Assembly: GCF_913063425.1 (NCBI RefSeq)
Contig: NZ_CAJXYK010000037.1
Location: 1 to 61,660, forward strand
DNA: 61,660 nucleotides
From: an uncultured Thiohalocapsa sp.
GTDB taxonomy: Bacteria > Pseudomonadota > Gammaproteobacteria > Chromatiales > Chromatiaceae
Direction of reading: 5' to 3'
The notes under the pieces are model-generated. The model was not told where the DNA came from and ran no database searches. It saw nothing but the letters and a program-made list of their open reading frames with translations. Positions 18,805 to 26,204 of the stretch are shown here, piece after piece (position 1 is the first letter of the stretch; each line of letters opens with the position of its first letter). Both the position numbers and the translations under genes were made by a program.

Positions 18805-21332
18805 CCACCCCGACCGCATCCGCCCCAGAGGTCCCCAAGGCCGGGGTCGCCGGCGGAACGGCGCACTGCCGGAAGCCCAGCTCATCCCAAGCCGCTGGCC
18901 ATGAGGCTACCCGGCGCCTGCGTCCCGGAACGCCGGATTCCCGCCTACGCCCCCGGCGAGCCGCCGCGCTGGCGGCAACCGCGCTCCTGCTGGCCGCCGC
19001 CCCCGCCGCCGCGCTGGACCTGCTCGGCAAGGTCGTCGTCCTCGGCGAGCGCGCCAGCGATGCGCCGGCCCCCGTGGCCAACGCCAGCGTCACCGTCGCC
19101 GGCGCCGCCAGTGCCGTCACCACCGCGTCCGGCACCTTCAAGCTCGGCCTCCCCTTCGCCGCCGGCGCCACGGTGACCCTCGAGGTCGCCCACGACGGCC
19201 ACGTCATCTACCGCCCCCACCGCGGCGAGCTGCGGCTGCCGCGCCCGCCGGCGGACGGCGCCCCGCCCAGGGTGGTCCGCATCCAGCTGCTGCCGGAGGG
19301 CGACCACCGTCTGCTGGACGACTACAGCATCCGCCAGGCCTTCGAGCGTATCGCCCGCGAGGCCCAGGACCAGCTCCGCCCGGACGGCAGCCCGGACGAG
19401 ATCGACTTCACCCGCTACCTGGAGGACCTGGGGCGAAGGCTCGGCTTCTCGCTCACCGACATCGAGCGCGCGGTGGCGGACTGGCAGGACCGCAAGCGCG
19501 ACGACCCGGACGCGGACCTGCACGAGCGCGGCCTGGTGGCCCTGTCCGAAAAGCGCTTCGACGACGCCCGCCGGCTGTTCCGCCAGTCCCGGCTCGCCAA
19601 CCAGCAGGCGCTGACCGACGCCGAGCAGCGCCTGGCGGACCTCGAGGCCAGGCTCGACGCCCAGCGCCGGCTCGTCATCCGCGACCTGCGCGCCGAGGCC
19701 GAGGCCGCGACGCTGGCCTACGACTTCGCGGCGGCGCTGAAACTCTATCAGGACGCCCTGGCGCGCATCGGGCGTGACGCCGAGCCCGAGGCCTGGGCGC
19801 GGGCGCAGGTGGAGGTCGCCGACACCCGCCAGGCGCTCGGCATCCGCGTCGGCGGCGCGGCGGCACAGCGGCACCTCGCCGAGGCCGTCGACGCCTATCG
19901 CGCCGCGCTCACTGTCTTCACTCGCGACAGCCTGCAGCAGCAGTGGGCCGGGACCCAGAACAACCTCGGCCTCGCATTGCAGGAGCAGGGCATCCGCACC
20001 GGCGGCAAGGACGGCGCCCGGCTCCTGGCCGAGGCCGTCGACGCCTATCGCGCCGCGCTCACCGTCTACACCCGCGACAGCCTGCCGCAGGACTGGGCCA
20101 TGACCCAGAACAACCTCGCCAACGCGTTGCAGGAGCAGGGCAGCCGCACCGGCGGCAAGGACGGCGCCCGGCTCCTCGCCGAGGCCGTCGACGCCTATCG
20201 GGCCGCGCTCACCGTCTACACCCGCGATAGCCTGCAGCAGCAGTGGGCCACGACCCAGAACAACCTCGCCAACGCGTTGCAGGAGCAGGGCAGCCGCACC
20301 GGCGGCGAGGACGGCGCCCGGCTCCTCGCCGAGGCCGTCGACGCCTATCGCGCCGCGCTCACCGTCTACACCCGCGACACCCTGCCGCAGCAGTGGGCCA
20401 CGGCCCAGAACAACCTCGCCAACGCGTTGGCGAATCAGGGCAGCCGCACCGGCGGCGAGGACGGCGCCCGGCTCCTGGCCGAGGCCGTCGACGCCTATCG
20501 CGCCGCGCTCACCGTCCGCACCCGCGACAGCCTGCCGCAGGACTGGGCCATGACCCAGAACAACCTCGCCAGCGCGTTGGCGAATCAGGGCATCCGCACC
20601 GGCGGCGAGGACGGAGCCCGGCTCCTCGCCGAGGCCGTCGACGCCTATCGCGCCGCGCTGACCGTGTTCTCCATGGAAGAGACCGGCAGGTACTGGACTG
20701 AAACGCAGATGAATTTGCTCCGCGCCCTTGCGGAGCTGGCGGACGCCGCCGGCATGGCCGCGGTGCTGGAGGATCTGCTGCGGGCCGATCCGCACAACGC
20801 AAACTTCTACCACGACGCCCAGACCCTCTACCACGAGGCCGTCTTCGACTTCGACGCCGCCCAGCGGGTGAACCGGACCTGGCTCAAGCACAACCCGGAC
20901 GACCTGGCCGCCCGCGCCAACCTCGCCGAGACCCTGCTCACCACCGGCCGCACGGCCGAGGCTCGCGAGGCGCTGGCCGCACTGATCGACGCGAACGCCC
21001 CGGCCGCCTATGCGCCGGCGGCGACGCCGCCGCTGCCGCTGCACGTGGAGGCGGCGCTGCGGCTGCTGGAGATCGCCGCGCTGACCCGGCTCGCGGCGGA
21101 CAGCGATGCAGATGCCGGCGCCGAGGCCCCCGCCAGGCTCGCCGACCGGCGCGACGCGCTGGCCGGGCTGCTGGCAGTCCAGCCGGACGACTTTGCCATC
21201 GGCTGGAGCTTCCAGGGCGCCCTGCACTACCTGTCCACGGACCCGGCCTTCGCGCCGCACCGCGACAGCCTGCTGCCGCTGTTCGAGGCGGCGGCGCAGG
21301 GCCGCGATGCGCTGCTGGGGCTGCTGCGCTGA
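18801..21332 (+). CDS. Exported TPR protein with near-identical repeats
   Basis: This 843-residue protein starts within the protease stop codon (ATGA). After about 50 Arg/Pro-rich residues comes a signal-like hydrophobic segment (AAALAATALLLAAAPAAALDLLGK), then a carboxypeptidase-regulatory-like beta domain resembling the one in the protease. A helical region (about 170-345) follows, then six 50-residue TPR-type units (about 358-620) of the form LAEAVDAYRAALTVYTRDSLPQDWA...NNLANAL. The C-terminal part has more divergent TPR-like helices. No catalytic domain is visible. Likely role: periplasmic scaffold or sensor acting with the protease. The first ~50 residues may not be translated if a later start is used. 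Confidence 0.85.
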   Translation: MTTPTASAPEVPKAGVAGGTAHCRKPSSSQAAGHEATRRLRPGTPDSRLRPRRAAALAATALLLAAAPAAALDLLGKVVVLGERASDAPAPVANASVTVAGAASAVTTASGTFKLGLPFAAGATVTLEVAHDGHVIYRPHRGELRLPRPPADGAPPRVVRIQLLPEGDHRLLDDYSIRQAFERIAREAQDQLRPDGSPDEIDFTRYLEDLGRRLGFSLTDIERAVADWQDRKRDDPDADLHERGLVALSEKRFDDARRLFRQSRLANQQALTDAEQRLADLEARLDAQRRLVIRDLRAEAEAATLAYDFAAALKLYQDALARIGRDAEPEAWARAQVEVADTRQALGIRVGGAAAQRHLAEAVDAYRAALTVFTRDSLQQQWAGTQNNLGLALQEQGIRTGGKDGARLLAEAVDAYRAALTVYTRDSLPQDWAMTQNNLANALQEQGSRTGGKDGARLLAEAVDAYRAALTVYTRDSLQQQWATTQNNLANALQEQGSRTGGEDGARLLAEAVDAYRAALTVYTRDTLPQQWATAQNNLANALANQGSRTGGEDGARLLAEAVDAYRAALTVRTRDSLPQDWAMTQNNLASALANQGIRTGGEDGARLLAEAVDAYRAALTVFSMEETGRYWTETQMNLLRALAELADAAGMAAVLEDLLRADPHNANFYHDAQTLYHEAVFDFDAAQRVNRTWLKHNPDDLAARANLAETLLTTGRTAEAREALAALIDANAPAAYAPAATPPLPLHVEAALRLLEIAALTRLAADSDADAGAEAPARLADRRDALAGLLAVQPDDFAIGWSFQGALHYLSTDPAFAPHRDSLLPLFEAAAQGRDALLGLLR
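19881..20675 (+). repeat. 150-bp tandem repeat array inside TPR gene
   Basis: Six units begin at 19881, 20031, 20181, 20331, 20481 and 20631, exactly 150 bp apart. Comparing the units starting at 20031 and 20181 by eye I count about 7 differences in 150 bp, so DNA identity is about 95%. Synonymous positions are conserved too, indicating recent duplication or gene conversion rather than protein-level constraint alone. The last unit decays after about 40 bp. Confidence 0.95.
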
Positions 21333-21485
21333 GGCCGCACGCCGGCTCGGCCGACGGCCGGCGGCGCCCCCAACGCCTGATCACGTCGAGACGCTTGCGC
21401 GGCGCAAGCAGTGAAGCCCTCAGGACTGACACCGCAGTCCCTTCGGCTATCATCGTCCCAACGTCGACAATCGCAGGCCGAGCCA

Positions 21486-21638
21486 ATGAGCAGCTCGTAT
21501 GAGCAGGACTTTGTCTCCTGGACCCAGGAGCAGGCCGCGGCGGTGCGCGCCGGGGATCTGGGCCGCATCGACCGCGAGCACCTGGCCGAGGAGCTGGAAG
21601 AGATGGGGCGATCGGAGCAACGGGCACTGGCGTCTCGC
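21486..21638 (+). pseudogene. Truncated DUF29 family gene
   Basis: The ATG at 21486 opens a frame of about 51 residues (SSYEQDFVSWTQEQAAAVR..., AEELEEMGRSEQRALASR) that matches the N-terminal third of DUF29 proteins. These are usually about 140-150 residues long. After LASR the similarity stops. The remaining in-frame sequence, running to about 21800 and into the end of rarA, is unrelated. I read it as a 5' fragment left by a deletion; no function is expected. Confidence 0.7.
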
Positions 21639-21703
21639 CAAGGCGCAATCGGCGCTCCAAGGCTCTCGCTGCTGCCAACATCGACGCACAGCACCGGCGG
21701 ATG

Positions 21704-21729
21704 GGTGACACCGCCAGAGCGGTGTCACC
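21704..21729. terminator. Hairpin between convergent TPR gene and rarA
   Basis: A perfect 11-bp inverted repeat (GGTGACACCGC, loop CAGA, GCGGTGTCACC) lies between the plus-strand TPR/DUF29 side and the minus-strand rarA end. No T-tract follows on either strand, so termination is uncertain. Confidence 0.4.
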
Positions 21730-21750
21730 AGCGGCGGGACCAAGGCCGCG

Positions 21751-23142
21751 CTAAGCCTCGCCGCCGCTCCCTTTGCCGGCGGCCCGGTCCAGCGCCCTGA
21801 GCCGCGCCAGCTTCTCGCGGATCTTGATCTCAAGCCCCCGGGCCACGGGCTGGTAATAGCGCCGCTGGTCCATGCCGTCCGGGAAGTAGCGCTCGCCGGC
21901 GGCGTAGGCATCCGGCTCGTCGTGGGCGTAGCGGTAGGCGGCGCCGTGGCCGAGCTGCTGCATAAGCTTGGTGGGCGCGTTGCGCAGGTGTGCCGGCACC
22001 GCCAGCGAGCCGTGGCTGCGGGCGTCCTCCAGCGCCGCGTTCCAGGCCAGGTACACCGCGTTGCTCTTCGGCGCGCAGGCCAGATACACCACCGCCTGCG
22101 CCAGGGCCAGCTCGCCCTCGGGGCTGCCCAGGCGCTGCTGGGCGTCCCAGGCGTTCATGGCAAGCGTCAGCCCGCGCGGGTCCGCGTTGCCGATGTCCTC
22201 GCTCGCCATGCGCACGATGCGCCGGGCCAGGTACAGCGGGTCGCAGCCGCCGTCGATCATGCGCGCGAGCCAGTACAGCGCCGCATCCGGCGCCGAGCCG
22301 CGCACGGACTTGTGCAGGGCCGAGATCTGGTCATAGAAGGCATCCCCGCCCTTGTCGAAGCGGCGCACACCGCCTTCGATGACGAGCCGGGCGGCCTCGA
22401 CGCCGATCTGCCCCCCGCCCCCGGCCGCTGTGCCATCAGGCCCCGACTCCAGCCCGAAGTCCGCCGCCAGCTCCAGCAGGTTCAGCGCCCGGCGGGCGTC
22501 GCCGTCCGCCGCGGCGGCGATGAGCGCCCGCGCCTTGGGCTCGATGCCCAGGTCCAGCGCGCCCAAGCCGCGCTCGGCGTCCGCGAGGGCCCGGTCGATG
22601 AGGCCCTCCAGATCCTCGGGCTCCAGCACCTTCAGGACATAAACCCGAGCGCGGGACAGCAGCGCGTTGTTCAGCTCAAAGGACGGGTTCTCCGTAGTGG
22701 CGCCGATGAAGACGACCGTGCCGTCCTCCACGTGCGGCAGCAGTGCGTCCTGCTGGGACTTGTTGAAGCGGTGCACCTCGTCGATGAACAGGATGCTGCC
22801 CTGCCCCGCCTGCTCCCGGGCGGCCTTGGCCTCCGCCACGGACGCGCGGATGTCCTTCACACCCGCCAACACCGCCGAGAGCTTCAGAAACTGCCAGCCG
22901 GACGCCCCCGCCAGCAGCCGCGCCAACGTGGTCTTGCCGCTGCCGGGCGGGCCCCAAAGGATCATCGAGTGGGGCCGCTCGCTGCTGAGCGCCCGTTGCA
23001 GGGGCCGGCCTTCGCCCAGCAGGTGGCGCTGGCCGATGACCTCGGCGAGGCTGCGCGGGCGCATGCGCTCGGCCAGTGGGGGGGCCAGTGGCGGGGCCGG
23101 CTGCGAAGCTGGCGGCGGGGCTTGAGAAACGTTACTGGTCAT
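21751..23142 (-). CDS. rarA: Replication-associated recombination ATPase RarA/MgsA
   Basis: RarA is an AAA+ clamp-loader-related ATPase that acts at stalled replication forks. The 463-residue protein has Walker A GPPGSGKT at 64-71, Walker [11 protein letters not shown] at about 117-126, sensor 1 [13 protein letters not shown], the arginine finger region [10 protein letters not shown] and the C-terminal tetramerisation domain ending [13 protein letters not shown]...YFPDGM. I use the ATG at 23142; the open frame upstream crosses the tRNA-Arg gene in antisense and is not real. A Pro/Ala-rich leader of about 25 residues precedes the conserved start ([21 protein letters not shown]). Confidence 0.96.
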   Translation of the reverse strand: MTSNVSQAPPPASQPAPPLAPPLAERMRPRSLAEVIGQRHLLGEGRPLQRALSSERPHSMILWGPPGSGKTTLARLLAGASGWQFLKLSAVLAGVKDIRASVAEAKAAREQAGQGSILFIDEVHRFNKSQQDALLPHVEDGTVVFIGATTENPSFELNNALLSRARVYVLKVLEPEDLEGLIDRALADAERGLGALDLGIEPKARALIAAAADGDARRALNLLELAADFGLESGPDGTAAGGGGQIGVEAARLVIEGGVRRFDKGGDAFYDQISALHKSVRGSAPDAALYWLARMIDGGCDPLYLARRIVRMASEDIGNADPRGLTLAMNAWDAQQRLGSPEGELALAQAVVYLACAPKSNAVYLAWNAALEDARSHGSLAVPAHLRNAPTKLMQQLGHGAAYRYAHDEPDAYAAGERYFPDGMDQRRYYQPVARGLEIKIREKLARLRALDRAAGKGSGGEA

Positions 23143-23349
23143 GGCAGCACCAGCTTTGCGCGGCGTCGGCTCTGGTGCAAGTGCAAGCTTGGCTCCGGCT
23201 GGTGCCACCGTCGGAGAGACCGGACAAGTATGCGCCAACCGCCGGCCGGACTGGTCTCGATGCTGGGGAATGGCCTCGATGCCAAGATGGGCAACAGCGC
23301 ATCTGGGCTTGACGACGCCAAGCCGAGAACGCATACTGTGCGGCTTCAC

Positions 23350-23426
23350 GCGCCCGTAGCTCAGCTGGATAGAGCACCTGGCTACGAACCAGGTGGTCGG
23401 AGGTTCGAATCCTTCCGGGCGCGCCA
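23350..23426 (+). tRNA. tRNA-Arg (anticodon ACG)
   Basis: This 77-nt cloverleaf has acceptor stem GCGCCCG/CGGGCGC, D-arm GCTC...GAGC, anticodon stem CCTGG/CCAGG with loop CTACGAA (ACG anticodon), T-loop TTCGAAT and encoded CCA. It is divergent from rarA, and its 3' 49 nt form part of the attachment site of the adjacent element. Confidence 0.98.
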
Positions 23427-23428
23427 TA
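23378..23428 (+). repeat. attL: left 51-bp direct repeat
   Basis: The repeat runs from the anticodon stem (ctggctacga...) through the CCA end plus two bases (ta) of tRNA-Arg. It is identical to 33875-33925. The intact tRNA is on this side, so integration preserves the gene. Confidence 0.95.
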
Positions 23429-23433
23429 AAATC

Positions 23434-23466
23434 AAGGGCTTAGGGGGCTTCCACCTACGCCCTTTT
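23434..23466 (+). terminator. Terminator after tRNA-Arg, supplied by the element
   Basis: AAGGGCtTAGG pairs with CCTAcGCCCTT (one mismatch, 9-nt loop) and is followed by a short T run. It lies just inside the element and probably replaces the native tRNA terminator now stranded at 33931. Confidence 0.6.
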
Positions 23467-23473
23467 TCGTTGA

Positions 23474-23498
23474 GTCACCATAGAGTCACCACGCGGGG
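23474..23498. promoter_or_regulatory. Putative integrase arm-type sites, left end
   Basis: Two gtcacc words spaced 11 bp apart, the second extended to gtcaccacgcgggg, lie 46-70 bp inside attL. The same 14-mer recurs at 33752-33765 near attR, as expected for integrase arm-binding sites. Confidence 0.55.
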
Positions 23499-24015
23499 CG
23501 ATTTCTCGGACTTGGGTCGCCGCTGCGGGGGCGGCGAACGGCGCAGACCCTGTCCGGTCGTCAGCCACAGCTCGCCAGCAGGCGCGGCGGCCGATTCCGG
23601 ATACACGTATTGCAACCCATAGACGGAAAGGCGTCTCAGCAATTTCCGGTCCATCGATCAGAATCTATCGGTCACGAGTCGTGCTGGGTCGGCGCGGCGG
23701 GCCGGTGGCGGGCGCGGCGGCACCGTCCCATGGCCTCGTGCTGATTCTTCGCCGGCTCAATCTCCGGTTCGCGCCCTGGGGCGCTAACCTGGGACGCTAA
23801 CCTTGAGGGGTGTCCACGCGCGTGCGCGCGCGTGTACTGGGCGCGAAATTACTCAGGGAGCGGCTTGGGCTTCGACGACACGTTACCCGGTAGCGCCCTG
23901 TCACTGCCTCGGCGCCCAGAGCCTCCTGGAGGCCCTGCCTAGGGTCGAGGGCAACCCGCAGAGCGCGTCGAGCAAAGCGTCGCAACGATATCATCCCAAA
24001 CTTGAGGAAAGCCTG

Positions 24016-24580
24016 ATGATTCGACTGGTGGGATTGACGATTCTGCTACTCGCAGGCCCAGCCTACGGCGGTTTCTTCGATTTCCTAGACACAAGGGAAA
24101 CGGCTCGAAACTAGCCGCAGAAGACATCAAAAAGGATTCGGAGACGCGAAGAGAGCCTACTGGACTCTTCGGTACTGGCTTATGTCTCCCGACGAATTAT
24201 TAGACATCTGCACGCTTTGCGAACCCCATCCCATCGTGCCCCACCAGTATCGTGAAGCTCGAAAAATCGCGGGCCTCGATGTCGCAGTGAATTATCAGTT
24301 TGAACCGCGTGACGATACTGCCCCGATTCTTATAAGGATAACCATCTCACCCTTGTTTGTCGGAAAGACGGCGGAAGACCTCTGGCCCGACTACTTAAGA
24401 GTTCGCGAGTGGATCGACAGTAATGTATGCCAACTACCTGAGCCTGAATTAGACGCGAACCATGCTGACTACGATCAAGCAAGATCCGCACGCAGAGCTT
24501 TCACGAATACTTACGTCATGCATGCGCTAGTCACCACGCGCGGCCAAACGGTTCACTTCTTGGTTTTGCAGAGGATCTGA
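24016..24580 (+). pseudogene. Exported protein gene, apparently frameshifted twice
   Basis: A Shine-Dalgarno-like GAGGAAA precedes ATG 24016, which opens a signal peptide (MIRLVGLTILLLAGPAYGGFFDFL) and stops at 24114. A second frame then reads sensibly (NGSKLAAEDIKKDSETRREPTGLFGTG). A third frame (24182-24580, 132 aa: MSPDELLDICTLCEPHPIVPHQYREA... ending VHFLVLQRI) is the longest. Two single-base losses, near 24090 and 24178, would join them into one secreted protein of about 185 residues. Alternatively only the 132-aa frame is expressed. It is AT-richer than its surroundings, a sign of foreign origin. The protein family is not recognised. Confidence 0.5.
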
Positions 24581-24998
24581 CCGTATGGCTGGGCTGGACC
24601 GGCGAATCGAGGTCTTCGCAGCGTCCGGCGGGTTTGGGTTCTTCCCGGATACGGGAATCTGCGCGCAGACTCCCAGGTCACCCATAGCACTCCTTGGGGA
24701 TTTATGCGCGCATCCGCGACGAGGCGAACCGGAAGCGGGCTGAGGCGGCGAGGGAACAGCACGAAGTCAGCAATCCGCGAGCTGGACAAAGCCTGTTATG
24801 GTCCCGCCTCAACTTGAGGCGACACCAGAACCATCGCCATCTGCGCGCGACTATCAAGCCGAGGCAGAGCGCAAGTCCGCAGCCGCCAAAGCCGCCCAGA
24901 TCGGCGTCAGCCGCGCCGCTGTTGAGCGGGCTGAGACTCCTCGCGCGCGCGTACCGCTCCCGAAAGCACGCGGGGCGCGGCTTGGGCTCGGCGCCGCG
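24581..24998. other. Gap with possible decayed DNA-binding gene
   Basis: No intact gene is evident. On the plus strand two frames give protein-like stretches: IYARIRDEANRKRAEAAREQ from about 24700, and SARDYQAEAERKSAAAKAAQ leading into IGVSRAAVERA from about 24830. Together they recall the helical and helix-turn-helix start of ParB-like plasmid proteins, but they are in different frames and interrupted. I treat this as a remnant at low confidence. Confidence 0.25.
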
Positions 24999-25382
24999 TT
25001 ACCCGGTAACATCACGGGCACCGCCTCGATAGGCGAGTCTCTGCGGGGCGGGCAGCGAATCGGTCAACGCCGCGTCGGTGCGCTCCACGGCCAACGCCAG
25101 GGCTTGCTGAAGCGTCACCCCGTGCCAGCGCGCCAGGCGCCCCAGGGTGCGCCGCGTTTTCATGTCGATGATGATCGTCAGCCGCACGTCGCCGCGCGCC
25201 AGCCGGGCATCACGATAACGCCGTTGGCGCTCGCGCGCGGGCATTGCTGTTGCGGCGCGCGTCTGGTCGGGTTGTTGTTGCATTGTTGGCAGCCTCGCCG
25301 TTTTGGGCGGGTTTGGTCGGGCGTAGAAGTCCACCTCAGCGGCCACGCTGTCGCCGCTCGGGGGGTTGGGTTGGCGTGCCAT
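24999..25382 (-). CDS. Small ribbon-helix-helix-like protein
   Basis: This 127-residue protein has a variable Pro/Gln-rich N-terminus, a basic segment (MPARERQRRYRDARLARGDVR), then a strand-helix-helix pattern (VRLTIIIDMKTRRTLGRLARWHGVTLQQALALAVERTDAAL) typical of ribbon-helix-helix regulators carried on plasmids and phages. The start at 25382 lies inside the end of the preceding 89-residue gene (47-bp overlap), so it is the last gene of the element's replication operon. It may act as a copy-control or transcription repressor; this is inferred from fold and position only. Confidence 0.65.
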   Translation of the reverse strand: MARQPNPPSGDSVAAEVDFYARPNPPKTARLPTMQQQPDQTRAATAMPARERQRRYRDARLARGDVRLTIIIDMKTRRTLGRLARWHGVTLQQALALAVERTDAALTDSLPAPQRLAYRGGARDVTG

Positions 25383-25605
25383 GCGTTGGCCTCTCGATGT
25401 TGCGAAGAACTGCATCGCGCTCGCTCGCGGGTAGGCGCAATGCCGCCAGAATGAAGCGGCGTTGACGACTGGGTAGGCGGCTGAACAGGTCGGCGACCTC
25501 AAGCGCCTCCCCATCCAACGCGGTCGCTTGCTCGGTCGGGACGAGGAAATCCAACTCGGCGGCAATCCGTGCGCGGGTCGGGGACTTGGGTCCGCGTCGG
25601 CTCAT
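25336..25605 (-). CDS. Small hypothetical protein of the element
   Basis: This 89-residue protein begins MSRRGPKSPTRARIAAELDFLV, followed by a helical middle (ALEVADLFSRLPSRQRRFILAALRLPASERDAVLRNIERP). The ATG at 25605 overlaps the previous stop as ATGA, indicating translational coupling. No cysteine, signal or membrane segment is present. The basic N-terminus suggests nucleic-acid contact, but I do not recognise the family. Confidence 0.65.
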   Translation of the reverse strand: MSRRGPKSPTRARIAAELDFLVPTEQATALDGEALEVADLFSRLPSRQRRFILAALRLPASERDAVLRNIERPTHGTPTQPPERRQRGR

Positions 25606-26204
25606 TGGCTCGGCCTCCAGTCGCGACAAGGATGCTCAGCATTCGGCCACAGCGCCGGCGTTCGGCGGCTCGCGGGAGCGCCGATGCGGCAGCGACCGAT
25701 GCCGGCGCTGCTGCCGACGGTGTTGGGCTCGAAGTGCCCGCAGTTCGCACAGGTGACGGGCGCAGCCGGTGCCGTTTGTGCTGGCTGCGGGGGCCTGGGA
25801 ACGGGCTTGCCGGCGGCGACGTTGAAGCACCACGGGCAGGCGATGACGCGCGCCGGGGCGCCGGGCCAAAGCCAGACCGGGCCGCAGCCGTCGCAGATTG
25901 CCGTTTGGGTGTAGCTCTCGGGGCGTTCCCCGCCCTCGCGTTGCCAGCGGATTGATAGCGCCAGGGCGAAAGCGTCGAGGGCCTCGGGGTTCGCTTCGAG
26001 TTCGGGCCAATCGTCGCCGGCCGCCGCCTTGAGTTCGGGCAGGTCGAAGCCGTGAATTTTCTGAAAAGGGCCGGTTGGGGCAGTGTCGAAAGTGTCGATA
26101 CTCGGCTTTGAGGGGGTTTCGACACTTTTGGCACTAGGCGAACCGGGCATTTCCGAAAAATTCGCCGCATCGTCGAGGGTCCGCAGTCGGTCCAGAAACC
26201 TCAT
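25602..26204 (-). CDS. Cys-rich zinc-ribbon-like protein of the element
   Basis: This 200-residue protein is coupled to the primase by an ATGA overlap at 26201-26204. It carries two Cys clusters. C104/C107 with C123/C126 (CDGC...CPWC) form a likely zinc ribbon. C152/C155/C172/C193 form a second motif, CxxCxxF-x(n)-GxC-x(n)-CxxW. The second motif recurs at the C-terminus of the integrase in the same element. The N-terminal half is predicted helical. Proteins like this follow DUF3987 primases in satellites; function unknown. Confidence 0.7.
   Translation of the reverse strand: MRFLDRLRTLDDAANFSEMPGSPSAKSVETPSKPSIDTFDTAPTGPFQKIHGFDLPELKAAAGDDWPELEANPEALDAFALALSIRWQREGGERPESYTQTAICDGCGPVWLWPGAPARVIACPWCFNVAAGKPVPRPPQPAQTAPAAPVTCANCGHFEPNTVGSSAGIGRCRIGAPASRRTPALWPNAEHPCRDWRPSQ

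Noticed and set aside
23350-23427. Protein start [17 protein letters not shown] fused to rarA
   Set aside because: This is the antisense translation of tRNA-Arg. The real RarA starts at 23142.
24798-25454. 218-codon plus-strand frame starting MVPPQLEATPEP
   Set aside because: Mostly antisense to the ribbon-helix-helix and 89-residue genes; only the first 40 residues look protein-like, noted as a possible remnant.
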